Counted from the first letter of the stretch, positions 1 to 8,725 are shown. The stretch: DNA of 19,992 nucleotides from Phycisphaerae bacterium (GCA_030448225.1 JAUJNJ010000105.1:1-19992), one strand, 5' to 3'. Numbers and translations are program-made. Notes: generated by a model from the sequence alone, not told the origin.

Positions 1-477
1 CGCCCGGCATCGACGGGCGGCGAATCGGCGGGCGACCGCGACGGCCGCGCGATGGCGGCCGGCCATTCGCTGACCGCCATATACGTGGTGGTGCCCGCCG
101 GCCGGCCCGTGCCGGGGGCCGAGGTGTTCGCGCTGAAGTACCAGCGCCCCGCCGCCGCGGCGCTGGAGCCGACCGGCAGTGACGAGATGCTCACGCTCAA
201 GCTTCACTACCGGACGCCGGACGGCGACAAATCGCGGCGACAGGAGTTCGCGGTGAAGGATCGTGGCACGGCGGCGGCCAAGGCGTCGGCCGACTTCAAG
301 TTCGCGGCGAGCGTCGCGGAGATCGGCATGATCCTGCGCGGCTCGGACCACCGGCACACCGCCACGTTCGAGAGCGCGATCGAGTTGGCCGCCGAGGGGA
401 AGGGGCGTGACCTGACGGGGCACCGGCAGGAGTTCATCGACCTGCTTCAGAAGGCGAAGGATCTGACTCGTGAGTGA
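1..477 (+). CDS. YfbK-like von Willebrand factor A protein, C-terminal part (partial)
   Basis: The frame is open from the left edge to a TGA at 475-477, so the 5' end lies outside the window. The translation holds AGHSLTAIYVVVPAG, then LTLKLHYRTPDGDKS, FKFAASVAEIGMILR and a final QEFIDLLQKAKDL. These segments are characteristic of the C-terminal DUF3520-type region of YfbK-like proteins, which follows a VWA (MIDAS) domain. In this family the VWA domain is normally membrane-anchored and extracytoplasmic, and the exact function is unknown. The VWA domain itself is not in the window. The ATG at 52 is internal to the conserved region and is not taken as the start. The first 15 or so codons do not resemble the family, so a frame break just upstream is possible. 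It is one of only two plus-strand genes here. Family is fairly certain, function is not. Confidence 0.85.
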   Translation, partial: RPASTGGESAGDRDGRAMAAGHSLTAIYVVVPAGRPVPGAEVFALKYQRPAAAALEPTGSDEMLTLKLHYRTPDGDKSRRQEFAVKDRGTAAAKASADFKFAASVAEIGMILRGSDHRHTATFESAIELAAEGKGRDLTGHRQEFIDLLQKAKDLTRE

Positions 478-643
478 GTAAGCCCGAGGAAGAGATCACG
501 GAAGCCGACGTCCGTGCGGGCGGCGTTGACGCACGTTGAATCCGCTCCGTCCTGTGCACCACGCTCGACATTTTACAGCCCGCAGGCGGAAGGCAGCGCG
601 CCGTTCCGTAGTGTCACCGCTTCTCCGGCTGTGGATCTTCCGA

Positions 644-805
644 TCAGGCCGCCACCGTCTCCCGCTCGATCCAGTGCTGGCGCCACAGGCGGGCGTAGCG
701 GCGGATCCAGATCCGGGCCGTCCACTCCACGTCCCGCGCCCGGCCCAGGCGCACGAGGTGGCGGTGGTACCGCAGGATGTGCTGAAGTTGTTGGTCGTTT
801 CCCAT
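644..805 (-). CDS. Small Arg/Trp-rich protein of 53 residues, unknown function
   Basis: An ATG at 803-805 opens a 53-codon frame ending in TGA at 644-646. GGAGG sits 6 bases before the ATG, one of the best ribosome binding sites in the window, and this is the main reason for calling the gene. The protein begins MGNDQQLQHILRYHRHLVRL and continues with stretches such as EWTARIWIRRYARLW. It has 11 arginines and 4 tryptophans, no cysteine, and no membrane segment or signal peptide. It looks like one or two basic amphipathic helices, which would fit binding to a nucleic acid, a membrane surface or a partner protein, but that is inference. It is not co-directional with the VWA gene on its left. I do not recognise a family. 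Confidence 0.7.
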   Translation of the reverse strand: MGNDQQLQHILRYHRHLVRLGRARDVEWTARIWIRRYARLWRQHWIERETVAA

Positions 806-811
806 CGTCAA

Positions 812-816
812 CCTCC
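812..816 (-). promoter_or_regulatory. Shine-Dalgarno site of the 53-residue gene
   Basis: The minus strand reads GGAGG, followed by six bases (TTGACG) and the ATG at 805. It is a full match to the anti-SD core and decides the start of the small gene. The same core precedes the starts at 12523 and 15596. Confidence 0.7.
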
Positions 817-880
817 GGCCGATCGCCGGACGACACCAGTTATCTGCAATTCAAATGACGTACCGTCCAGTCGCGGACGG

Positions 881-906
881 GTGGAAAAAACATTGGTTTT
901 CTCCAC
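881..906. terminator. A/T-rich hairpin between the methyltransferase and the small gene
   Basis: GTGGAAAAAAC (881-891) pairs with GTTTTCTCCAC (896-906) around the loop ATTG, an 11-pair stem with one mismatch. A/T-rich sequence follows on the plus side. It lies 167 bases beyond the methyltransferase stop and 76 bases upstream of the small gene start, so it could end the methyltransferase transcript. The low-GC stem stands out in a GC-rich background. The rest of 806-1072 shows no gene. Confidence 0.4.
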
Positions 907-1072
907 TTAATTGTATCGCGGCAGATCGGGCGGGGAGCCTTCATGCCTGTTCGGGGCAGCCGGTCGACCTTGCGCGCGCGCGGGCGAAAAAACGGGGGCT
1001 GGGTGGGATCGATTAACGCACGACGCGACACGACGACCGAGCCGCGACTTTCGCCACCCGACGGCGGTCGAA

Positions 1073-1672
1073 TCAGCAGCCGAACAAGCCGGCATACCCA
1101 CGACAGCGGACGCGTTCGACCACGCGTTCGGTCTCGAGGCGCCACCCCCACGCCTCGCGAAGGACCGGACGCTTGTGCGGCGTGAGGATCAGTAGTCGCG
1201 GGGCGATCGTCGCCAGTTGCTGGCACACGGTCGGCAGCCTCGACGGCTCGCACAGGTGAAGCGCGAAGCTGCAGACGACAAGGTCGTACGCCCGCCCCGC
1301 CAGCGCGCCCGCCGCCACGTCTTGGAAGGTGAAACGCTCCGCCGGTTGACCGGTGCGGGCCGCGTAGGCGTCGGCGGTGTAGGGATCGACGCCGTCAACC
1401 TGACCGGCGCCGAGGTCCCGCAGCGCGAGCGTCGCCTCCCCACTGCCAGCGGCGAGGTCGAGCACCCGGCCGAGGCCCGGCCGCCACGTTCGCACCGTCG
1501 CCTCGAGGGCCGCGCGGATCGACCCCTCGTGCGGGTTGCGGTAGTCGGCGCCGAATTGACGGTAATACCCCTCGACGCCGTGCGCCTCGTACGCGCCGCG
1601 CACCGAGTCGGCCCCCGCCGCCTCGGGCGACTCGTCGTTCTCAGGAAGCTCGTCGTCCCGCGGTTGCGCCAT
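1073..1672 (-). CDS. Class I SAM-dependent methyltransferase
   Basis: This is an intact 199-residue cytoplasmic protein. Motif I is visible as VLDLAAGSGEAT (about residues 70-81), the acidic strand 2 region as VDGVDPY (92-98), an aspartate after FTFQ at 118, and motif IV-like YDLVVCSFALHL (129-140). That is the order of a Rossmann-fold class I methyltransferase. The substrate cannot be read from the sequence. The first 25 residues are acidic and poorly conserved-looking. The ATG at 1672 is preceded by GAGG seven bases upstream, and a TATAGT -10-like box lies about 30 bases upstream. It is downstream of, and co-directional with, the anti-sigma gene, separated by 137 bases. It carries no frame breaks, unlike that neighbour. 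Confidence 0.9.
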   Translation of the reverse strand: MAQPRDDELPENDESPEAAGADSVRGAYEAHGVEGYYRQFGADYRNPHEGSIRAALEATVRTWRPGLGRVLDLAAGSGEATLALRDLGAGQVDGVDPYTADAYAARTGQPAERFTFQDVAAGALAGRAYDLVVCSFALHLCEPSRLPTVCQQLATIAPRLLILTPHKRPVLREAWGWRLETERVVERVRCRGYAGLFGC

Positions 1673-1698
1673 CGCATCGCCTCAGTGCCGCCGCCCGC

Positions 1699-1704
1699 AC
1701 TATA
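1699..1704 (-). promoter_or_regulatory. Possible -10 box for the methyltransferase gene
   Basis: The minus strand reads TATAGT (5 of 6 to TATAAT) 26 bases upstream of the ATG at 1672. No good -35 hexamer is seen at 16-18 bases from it. It would give a leader of about 20 bases containing the GAGG site. Confidence 0.3.
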
Positions 1705-1809
1705 GCAGGCGCCGCGGACGGGATGGTGTCGCATGGCGTCGTCTCGGCCGGCGCTCCCGTGGCGCTCGCGTCCCAGTTCAATCGCATGGCCGCTGGCTCC
1801 TTTGGCGGG

Positions 1810-4800
1810 TCATGCGGGCGTCGGCGCGGGCGTGGACGGCGGCGGCGGCGTGGTGTTCGTCGTCGTCGTCGTGCGCCGGCCGCGGGCGAGCAGGCGCCAG
1901 CCGAGCCAGAGGAGCAGGACCCAGGGGAGGATCAGGCACAGGCCGATCACGATGAGTCGCACGCTCCAGAGCAGGCCCTGCACGCTCGTGCCGAGCCCGC
2001 CGCGGATCGTCGAGGCGAGCGTGCGGTCGTTGCCGACGATGAGGTCGGCGTTGGCGAGCGTCACGTCGAGCCGGGCGCGGGCGAGGCGGCCGTCGGGGAC
2101 CTGCTCGCTCTTGGCGTCGCGGCGGATCTGCACGCGGCCGAGGTCGCGCGTCTTGGTGACCATCTCCATCGCCTTGGCCAGCGGCACGTCGACGACGACC
2201 TTCCCGATCACCCGCCCGTTCTTCTCCTTCGACAGCGTCGCGTCGACCGTCCGCCCGCCGTACGCGATCGCCGCGTCGCGCACGCTCGCCAGCGCCCGCT
2301 CGACGTCGTCGACCTCCATCCCCAGCGTCGTCGTCTCGCGCGGCGGGAGTTGGTCGGCGTCGGCGAGGCTGACGCTCATCCGCACCTTGTCGGCCATCGT
2401 GTTCTGCGTGTCGCTCGACCGCACGACCGTGCGCGTCACGGCGTCGCCCGCGTCCGCCAGCGCCTTGTCGACGCCCGCCCGCCCCGGCGTGCGCACGTCG
2501 CACGTCGAACGTGAGCGTGCCGGTCACGCGGTTGCCGTCGGCCGACTCCAGCCGCGAGTCGACGATCCGCGCGTCGGCCGCCCGCAGCCTCGAGCAGCGC
2601 GCCGTACTGCTGCGCGACGTTCGTCGTCGCGACGCGGAGCGTGACGGTCTCGCGGGCCGCGGCGCGCTCGTCGACGAACGCGACCTGCAGGCGGATCTTG
2701 CTGTCGACCGTGTTCTCCGTGTCGGCCGAGCGGCTCACCTGCCGCGACACGACCAGCCCCGCCTCGCGCCGCCGCGTCGACGGCCGGCCAGTCCTGCCGG
2801 CGGACCTCGAAGTCGAGCTGCGCGCTCACGTTGCTCGCGTCCTGCTCGCTGAGTTGCGTCGCCAGCACCCGGCCGCCCGCGGTGCGCGCGGCCTCGCGGA
2901 GCGCGTTGAACACTCGGGCACGGCGCGGGCCGCGATCTGCAGCGACGTCGTCTCGCGGGCCGCGACGCTGGCGAGCGAGAAGATCTGCACGGCGAAGCCG
3001 GCTTCGCGTCGGTCGTGTTTCGCGTGTCGGGGTTCTGCGTGACGTCGAGGCGCATTACCTCCCCCTCGCGCGCGCACCGCGCCCAGCAGCACGTCGGCCG
3101 CGCCCGTCGGCACCTCGAAGGTGACGGTGCCGGTCGTCTGGTCCGGCCGCGGGCGGTTGAGCTGACTCGTCACGACGCGCGCCCGCCGGCGGAGGTCACC
3201 TGGTCGACGATCGAGCGGAACGCCTTCTCGACGTCGTCCGTCGCGAGGTTGAGGCTCGAGCTGACGCGCGCGCGATGTTCGCCAGGTTGTAGAGCGACAC
3301 GACCAGCCGCGTCTCCTTGCGGCTCGACCTTCGCGCCCGGGATCGGCGGCGCGCCCTCGGCCGTCGCCTGCTTGCGGCTGATCTCCAGCCGCCCGACGCG
3401 GCCGAGTTGCTTGAGGCGGTCGAGCAGCGGGCCCGACGCGTCCGGCGCCACCTCGGCCTCGATGTGGGCCATGAGTTGCCCGGCGTCGTGGCGCTCAGGT
3501 CGGACTGGATGATCCGCCCCTTCGCCGCGTCGATCGCCTTGATCGCCTCGGCCCGCGCCTTCTCCACGTCGTCCGTCTCCACGCCGAGGTCGATCGTCTC
3601 GGTCTCCGACAGCAGCGCCGCGGTGCGGATGTCGCGCTCCTGGAGCGTGACGCTCAGCGTCGAGGGACACGAGGTTGTTGTAGTAGCGGATCTCCCCCTC
3701 GAGCCGCTCGATCTTCTCCGCCACGCCGAGCTGCTTCTCGGCCTCGAGCAGGTCCTTGATCGCCCTTGCCAGTCTTGATGATCTCGAGCAGCCGCGCGTC
3801 TCCATCGCGCGGCCGGCGCGGAGCTGGCTCTCGATGTCGGTGTACTGCTTCGTGACGTCCTGCGCGGCGATGCGCGAGTTCTTCCAGGTCGCCCAGGCCG
3901 CGGAACTTCAGCACGAGCGTGTCGAGCCGCTCGGGCGGCACGCGGACGATGACCGTGCGCGCGCCTTGCCGTTGGGGAGCTTCTCCGAGTCGGTCGTGGA
4001 GACGAAACCCCCTCCTCCTGGGCGATCTTCGTGATCTGCATCAGCGCCTGTCGAAGCCGTCGACCTGGAAGCTAATCTCGCCGTTGCGGATGACCTTCCG
4101 CCCGTCGGCGGCGGGCGTCTGCTGCGCCCGGCTGCGGCCGCGGGTTGCGACGCGGGCGGCGCGGGGCGCGCGGGCGTGCCGTTCGTCGTGCCCGACGCGT
4201 CCTGCAACGCGACCTGTTCGCCCTCCGTCCGGACCGACCGACCCGCGATCGTCGGCCTGTTCCACTCGCGTTGCTCGACCAGCTTCTCCGCGTCCGCCGG
4301 CCCGTTCACCTGCTGCGATACCTCGTCCAGTCGCTTCTCGCCGGACGCGCGGTTCGACGCCGCGGCGTTCTTCTTCCCTTCGGCGAGCTGGACGTCGGCC
4401 ATCTGTTTCAGGTCGGCGTCCTTGCCCTTGGCGGCGGCGTCGGCGCCCCTCGAGCGTGGTCGAGTACTTGCCCACGCCGGGTTCGAGTTTGAAGTATCGC
4501 CCCTCGGTCGCGGCCGTATTGACCTCGGTGCCGAGGAGGACCCGGCCGCGCCCGCCTCGATCCTCGTCGCTCCCGGCCGCCCCGGGCTTCGCGTGCGCGT
4601 CGAACCGGTCCGTGTCGACGTTCAACGTCACGTCTCCGGCGTCGAGCTTGATCGCCTTCCCAAGCCGAGCCCTTTTCCTGGGCGGGCGTAGACGGCGCGC
4701 GATGTTGTCGCGGTAGTTGAAGGCGATGGTCTCATTCGTGGGGGCCGGCTGCTGGCGGACGATCCCTCGCCCGCCTGCTGACGCAGCTTCGGCAGTGCCG

Positions 4801-5548
4801 TCGCGGCCCCCTTCTGCCACCCCGGATCCTGTTGGGACTGTTGCCCCTGCTGCACCGGTTGCTCTTTCGTCTTCGCGCCCGTCGCCGTCGAAGTCGTACA
4901 CGAAGTCGTGCGACTTGGCCCGGGTTCCGGATTCCACGGCGAACGACCGCCCCAGGACGGTCGCCCCCGCCGACTCGTTGAAGTCGCGGGCCATCTCCTC
5001 CGGCGTCGCCGTCGCGACGGAACCCGACTCCCGGCGTCTGGGGGTCGGCCAACCCCGGCACCGGCTGCCGGAGCGGCACTGCCCGCAATGCCGTAGCTGA
5101 AGCGGTCGTTCCTGCTCATCGCCGTGGCGCCGGGTTCCTGGTACGCCCACTGACTCTGCGCGGCCGGGTCGGGCAGGCCGCCCTCGTCAATCGCGCGCTG
5201 GGCGACGTAGCCGAACCCGCCGAGCAGGATGGCGGCGGCGACGCCGACGGCGGCGCGGCGGACGAGCGGGTGGACCGTCGGCATCCGCAGCCGCGCGCGC
5301 CGCCGCCGGCCGCGGCGTGGCGCGGGCTGCTGACGAGTCGGTCCTCGAAGTCGGACGCGGGGCGGCGCTTGGCGAAGAGCGTGTTGAGTGCCATGTCGGA
5401 TGCTCGTGCCTCGGCCAGGGCCGCGGCGCAGGTGGGACAGGAGCCGGCGTGGGCGTCGAACGCGGCGTTCGGATGCGTCCAGTCCGCCGGCGAGGTAGGC
5501 GTCGATCCGCTGGAGGAAGTCGAGATGGTCGAACGTGGAAGACGTCAT
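1810..5548 (-). CDS. Giant transmembrane anti-sigma factor: zinc finger, DUF4349 and five tandem modules (frameshifted)
   Basis: One gene of about 1,240 codons, readable only by moving between frames at a dozen or more points. The start MTSSTFDHLDFLQRIDAYLA is followed by a zinc-binding anti-sigma motif HAGSCPTC (codons at 5428-5451). Next come a membrane segment AAVGVAAAILLGGFGYVAQ (about 5200-5258), a low-complexity linker, and a canonical DUF4349 domain. The DUF4349 domain begins KVIRNGEISFQVDGFD (4050-4097) and includes the helix AEKQLGVAEKIERLEGEIRY. Five further modules of about 100 residues follow, then a second membrane segment RLIVIGLCLILPWVLLLWLGW (about 1885-1985) and a Thr/Pro-rich tail. 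Predicted topology is cytoplasmic zinc finger, periplasmic repeats, cytoplasmic tail. It lies directly downstream of an ECF sigma gene, so it probably binds and holds that sigma factor. The signal sensed is unknown. Frame breaks are most likely sequence error. Confidence 0.85.
2050..3610 (-). repeat. Five tandem ~100-residue modules in the anti-sigma ectodomain
   Basis: Approximate modules are 3610-3275, 3271-2962, 2960-2660, 2658-2343 and 2342-2050. Each starts with a strand of the type (A/P)RET(T/V)(S/T)L or SETETIDLGV. A helix with DDVE-like residues, a GGR turn, a strand such as GTVTFEVP or GKVVVDVP, and then (R/Q)SxDTxNT follow, with a closing strand such as VRMSVSLAD. The pattern echoes the DUF4349 core that precedes it, so the array probably arose by duplication of that domain. 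The copies are divergent in sequence, which argues for old duplication. Boundaries are by eye. Confidence 0.7.
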
Positions 5549-5574
5549 GGCGGTTCTCGGTGCGGAACGGGCCG

Positions 5575-5730
<156 letters not shown>

Positions 5731-5743
5731 ATTCTCCCCCCGC

Positions 5744-6345
5744 CTACTCCCCTGCCTCCTCCTCCTTCATCATCTCCCTCAGTCGCGTCATGCCGCGGTT
5801 CAGCAGGCCGCGGAGCGAAGCCGTTGGTGAGGCCGAGTTGGCGGCCGATCGTGTCGTAGTCGGCGCCGGCGATGTAGCGGCCGCGTGAGCGGCAGGCCGT
5901 ACTCCTCGAGGAGCGACCGCAGCATCGCGCGCGGACGCGGCGGCGGCCCTCCTCGCGCGCTCGGCCGCCTCGCGCGGGCCCGGGCCGGCGTCGGTCAGCG
6001 CGGCGGCGGCGGCGTCGGGCGTTTCGCGCCGGCGGCCCGCGCCGTTTCTTGCGGCCGTCGCGTCGGACCGCGTCGAGCGTGACCGTGCGGGCGATCGTCA
6101 ACAGCCACGTGCGGAACCCGGCCGGCTCGGTCACCTGTCCGATGGACCGCCACGCTTGCAGGAACGTCTCCTGCACGGTCTTCGCGCGGTGCTTGTCGCC
6201 GGTGTCGAGGTAGACGCGCGCGAGAAGACCAGCCGCGCGTCCGCCGGACGAGCTGCTCGTAGGCCGCCCGCTCGCCGTTGCGGCTGCGGACGACCAGCAC
6301 GGCCTCGTCCACGTCGTGGTCGTCGTCGGCTCTGCTCACCGCCAC
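5744..6345 (-). CDS. ECF-type RNA polymerase sigma factor (frameshifted)
   Basis: A sigma factor of about 200 residues in several frames. Region 2 reads ERAAYEQLVRR, then ARLVF, VYLDTGDKHRAK and QETFLQAWRSIGQ. It continues with FRTWLLTIARTVTLDAVRRD, the classic region 2.3-2.4 pattern of ECF sigma factors. Region 4 reads LLEEYGLPL, RYIAGADYDTIGRQLGLTNG (helix-turn-helix) and LRGLLNRGMTRLREMMKEE before TAG at 5744-5746. The start is GTG at 6345 or 6339, with AAGGA close upstream. Four or five single-base breaks lie near 6235, 6215, 6040, 5930 and 5820. The product directs RNA polymerase to an extracytoplasmic-response regulon, and it is followed after 195 bases by its probable anti-sigma factor. 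Confidence 0.85.
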
Positions 6346-6383
6346 CGCGTCCTTCCCGTCATCTGTGAGAGGTAACGTTTTCG

Positions 6384-6405
6384 GACGGACGCGCGCGGAA
6401 GTTCC
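6384..6405 (-). promoter_or_regulatory. Weak candidate ECF-type promoter before the sigma gene
   Basis: On the minus strand GGAAC (6401-6405) is followed 9 and 13 bases later by CGTC. ECF promoters often use GGAAC in the -35 and CGT(C) in the -10, and such operons are often autoregulated. The spacing here is shorter than the usual 16-17, so this is only suggestive. Confidence 0.2.
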
Positions 6406-6690
6406 GGGCGGGCGAGCGGGAGGAGCGCGGGAGCGCGGGGAGGCGGGAGCGCGGGAGTTTCGGGCAATCGGCGCGTCGGGGATGGGGCTGTAGATGACGA
6501 AGCCGCTAGCGGGTTAGCGGCCGGGGAACGGGCCGCGCCGGCACGGGAAGATCAACTTGCCAAAGGAGTGATCGACATTTCCTAGGGCGCGAACCGGGAG
6601 AGGGAGGACGAGGCTCGGGCAATTCTTGCACGGACCGGTGGGGCGTCCGGTGTCGGTCGTGGTGATCCCGGAGCAATGGGGGCCTGCTGT

Positions 6691-6719
6691 CGTGGCCACC
6701 AGAGGTGGCCACGCCGCTG
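6691..6719. repeat. 29-base palindromic dispersed repeat, copy 1
   Basis: The element begins CGTGGCCACC, has AGAG in the middle, and ends GGTGGCCACGCCGCTG (parts overlap by eye). It contains the palindrome GTGGCCAC twice, so the two halves form an inverted repeat with arms GTGGCCACC/GGTGGCCAC and a three-base centre. The only other copy here is at 13123-13151, with one mismatch. Both copies lie in intergenic DNA. Confidence 0.8.
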
Positions 6720-6765
6720 GACCCGAAGCTGATCGATGGGGTGCGCGACGGGCGCGCGCCGACGG

Positions 6766-7349
6766 CTAGGCCGAGGCCTTCGCCGCCCACTGCTTGCTCG
6801 CCAGCGTCGCCAGCGACACGAGCGCGGCGGCCTGGGCGGCGGCGGCGGCGGTGGGGATCGTCACGCGCAGGGCCTTGCGGTTCCAGCCGAGCATGTTCTT
6901 GAAATGATTCGGCGGCTCGGGCGTGTTCGCCGCGTCGAGCAGGTCGATCACGAGCGACTCGTTCTTCTTGCCGACGATCAGGTACTGCATCGGCCCGTCC
7001 TCGACCTCCGACGCCACCGGCTTGCCGAGCAGCTTGGCGCGCCCGTCCGGTCGGCGATGACGTCGGGGACGTAGACGAAGATCTGCCCGTCGTGCTGGTC
7101 CTCCAGGGCGAAGACCTGCATGCGGTACTTGCCGTCGGCGATGAAGTACTGCACGACGTGCTGGCCGATCGTCTGGGCGGCGTGCGGCGCGGCTTGCCGC
7201 GTCGTCAGCGCGATCTGCCGCCAGAGCTTGCCGTGCGTCGGCGAGGGCTCGGCGTCGATCGTCGCCAGGTGCCGCTCGACGTTGAGGCGGTCCTTAGCCG
7301 CCAGGGCGGAGAGGAACGTTTCCAACTCCTTCGCGTCCGACCTGCTCAT
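6766..7349 (-). CDS. Conserved protein of unknown function, paralogue 1 (one frame break)
   Basis: About 194 residues from ATG at 7349 to the stop at 6766-6768. GAGG lies 5 bases before the ATG. One single-base break near 7045 separates the two halves. The first half contains KDRLNVERH, HGKLWRQIAL, GQHVVQYFIADGKYRMQVFA and LEDQHDGQIFVYVPDVI. The second contains KLLGKPVASEVEDG, MQYLIVG and NHFKNMLGWNRKALRVTIP, and ends in an Ala-rich helix. No signal peptide, membrane segment or nucleotide-binding motif is visible. The plus-strand gene at 9018-9636 shares the same order of motifs, so this is a duplicated family. I do not know its function. The strand-rich middle with a DGKYR turn suggests a small alpha/beta cytoplasmic protein. 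Confidence 0.8.
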
Positions 7350-7882
7350 ACGATCCTCGCCTTCGCGTTACCCGAGGTGGACCCGCCACCCCACGTCGCC
7401 CGCTCGTTTCGTTGCCGCCGCCGTCGTCGCGACGCTTCGCACCTCGCTCGCACGCGGGTGCGTGCGACAGGTTCGCGGGCGGATAGACTCGTCGCACCGA
7501 CTCGCGTTTTACTCTCGCCGGCCGCGTGGCGGGTTGACCGTCGCACGCGGCGGCGCCGGGACCTGATCAGGTCTATCCGCGATCAGGTCAGGCCTCCCGG
7601 CCGCTGCGGCCGTCGCGGTCTGCGGCAGCGCGTCGCGTTGACCTGAACCGCCTGTGGCTTCGCCGTCGTCGTCGTCGTCCGCCTGCTCGCCGTGCCGCGG
7701 TTCTCGCCGCTGCGGCGTCCACCGCGGTGACTCGTGGCGATCAACATTGACCGGACATCGCCGACGCCGCGCCACCGGTTCGCCGTCGCGCGCGGGCGGT
7801 TGCGACGGCGGTGCGTGAAACGCGGCTTCGGAAAAAGAGCAGGGGCCGCGGTGAGGCGGCCCTGCCCGTTGGCTCGTGCCGG
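7350..7882. other. Intergenic region without a supported gene
   Basis: Frames in this stretch are Arg-rich or Ala-rich, lack ribosome binding sites and show no family resemblance. It holds the palindrome at 7560-7573 with a half-site at 7581-7589, and a short (CGT)n run near 7664-7680. It is the region upstream of paralogue 1 and downstream of the RNA-binding protein gene. Confidence 0.5.
7560..7589. promoter_or_regulatory. Palindrome GACCTGATCAGGTC plus repeated half-site, possible operator
   Basis: A perfect 14-base palindrome (7560-7573) is followed by a second GATCAGGTC (7581-7589), eight bases after the first copy of that half-site ends. It lies 211 bases upstream of paralogue 1 on the minus strand. 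A dimeric regulator site is plausible, but no regulator gene is nearby. Confidence 0.3.
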
Positions 7883-8313
7883 TTAGTAGCGGTCGCGGCG
7901 GCCGCCGCCGCCGCCGCCGCCGGAGCCACCGCGGCCGCCCCCGCCGCCGCCGTAGCCGCCGCCCCCGCCGCTGCGGCCCCGCCGCCGCCGCCGTAGCCGC
8001 CGCCGCCCCGCTGCGGCCCCCGCCGCCGCCGCCGTACCCGCCGCCGCCGCCGCCGCGCGGGCGGTCTTCCAGGGCTTGGCCTCGTTGACGGTGAGGGTGC
8101 GGCCGTCGACCTCCTGGCCGTTCAGCGCGCGACGGCCGCCTGGGCCTCGTCGTCGGAGCCCATCTGGACGAACCCGAAGCCCTTGCTGCGACCGGAATCG
8201 CGATCGGCGATGACCTCGGCCGACTGGACGCTGCCGTGCTGGGAAAACAGTTGTTCGAGGTCCGAGCTGGTGGTGTTGTAGCTCAGGTTCCCGACGTAAA
8301 GCTTGCTGCCCAT
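7883..8313 (-). CDS. RRM RNA-binding protein with glycine-rich tail (frameshifted)
   Basis: The ATG at 8313 follows AGGAG at 8 bases. The first 63 residues are an RNA recognition motif: RNP2 KLYVGNLSYN near the start and RNP1 SKGFGFVQM at about residues 43-51. A single missing base near 8125 (GCGCG where GCGGCG is expected) puts a TGA in frame. In the next frame LNGQEVDGRTLTVNEAKP completes the RRM. The tail is Gly/Arg/Tyr-rich (GGGGYGG repeats) with further slips in GCC runs near 7980 and about 8050, ending GRRDRY and TAA at 7883-7885. The product resembles small bacterial RRM/glycine-rich proteins, which bind single-stranded RNA and are often cold- or stress-induced. The breaks probably come from sequencing GC repeats. 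Confidence 0.88.
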
Positions 8314-8489
8314 TTAGAATCTCCTGTCGCTGGGCTTGCGTGTCTGCCGTTTTTTACTTTCCGGCGACTCCGAAAGAGGCCGACGTTCCGGCCGGGAAGG
8401 TAGGAGGGCGACAGAGAGGGTCGGTGCAGACCCGCCGAACAGACGGTTACGGTCCCGGGACGATCTCCTTCGTCGAACTTACCGGCCGC

Positions 8490-8518
8490 ATTTTAGGGGA
8501 TTTGCGGCCGAACGTCCA
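8490..8518 (-). promoter_or_regulatory. Candidate sigma-70 promoter for the RNA-binding protein gene
   Basis: On the minus strand TGGACG (8513-8518) and TAAAAT (8490-8495) are separated by 17 bases, matching the consensus at 4 and 5 of 6 positions. It predicts a leader of about 170 bases before the ATG at 8313, long enough for post-transcriptional control, as seen for cold-inducible RNA-binding genes. Confidence 0.45.
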
Positions 8519-8684
8519 GACGCGCGCGACGCCGATAATCGCGCCCCCGCCGCCGCCTCCGGCGTGTTTCACAGCCGGCGCGGACGCCGGCGCGGGCGCG
8601 GCCGGGCGGGTGCCTGGATCGGGACTTCCCGCGTGGGTCGCCCGGCGGGCCCGGGGGCTCCGCAACCCTCCGCACGCACGCGCG

Positions 8685-8707
8685 CGCGTCCACGCGTCCA
8701 CGCGTCC
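8685..8707 (+). repeat. Tandem octamer CGCGTCCA, about 2.9 copies
   Basis: Copies start at 8685, 8693 and 8701 and include ACGCGT palindromes. The array ends 18 bases before the TTGTCG of the plus-strand promoter candidate, a position typical for direct-repeat activator sites, though chance in GC-rich DNA is possible. Confidence 0.5.
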
Positions 8708-8725
8708 GCGCGCGGGGCGAGACGT

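Larger units (their letters stand above)
6346..6765. other. Intergenic region with GC-rich direct repeats and a lower-GC patch
   Basis: No convincing gene. At 6422-6457 the unit GGAGCGCGG recurs in GC-rich copies. At about 6550-6700 the base composition falls noticeably below the neighbourhood. A 61-codon minus-strand frame (6514-6699, GTG start) with three cysteines covers this patch, but it has no ribosome binding site and no family I recognise. The 29-base palindromic repeat at 6691-6719 borders it. Confidence 0.5.

Noticed and set aside
1..51. ATG at 52 as the start of the VWA-type protein
   Set aside because: The conserved DUF3520-type region begins at once and the frame is open to the left edge, so the gene is truncated by the window rather than starting there.
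840..1253. 137-codon minus-strand frame overlapping the methyltransferase end
   Set aside because: It overlaps the intact methyltransferase in another frame and runs through the 881-906 hairpin. Arg/Pro-rich and without motifs.
1810..5548. Programmed frameshifting in the anti-sigma gene
   Set aside because: There are far too many breaks, in both directions, without a common slippery site and stimulatory structure. The same pattern affects unrelated neighbouring genes.
7889..8060. GCC trinucleotide tract as a stand-alone repeat element
   Set aside because: It is explained by glycine codons of the RNA-binding protein's tail, ending in GRRDRY and a stop.
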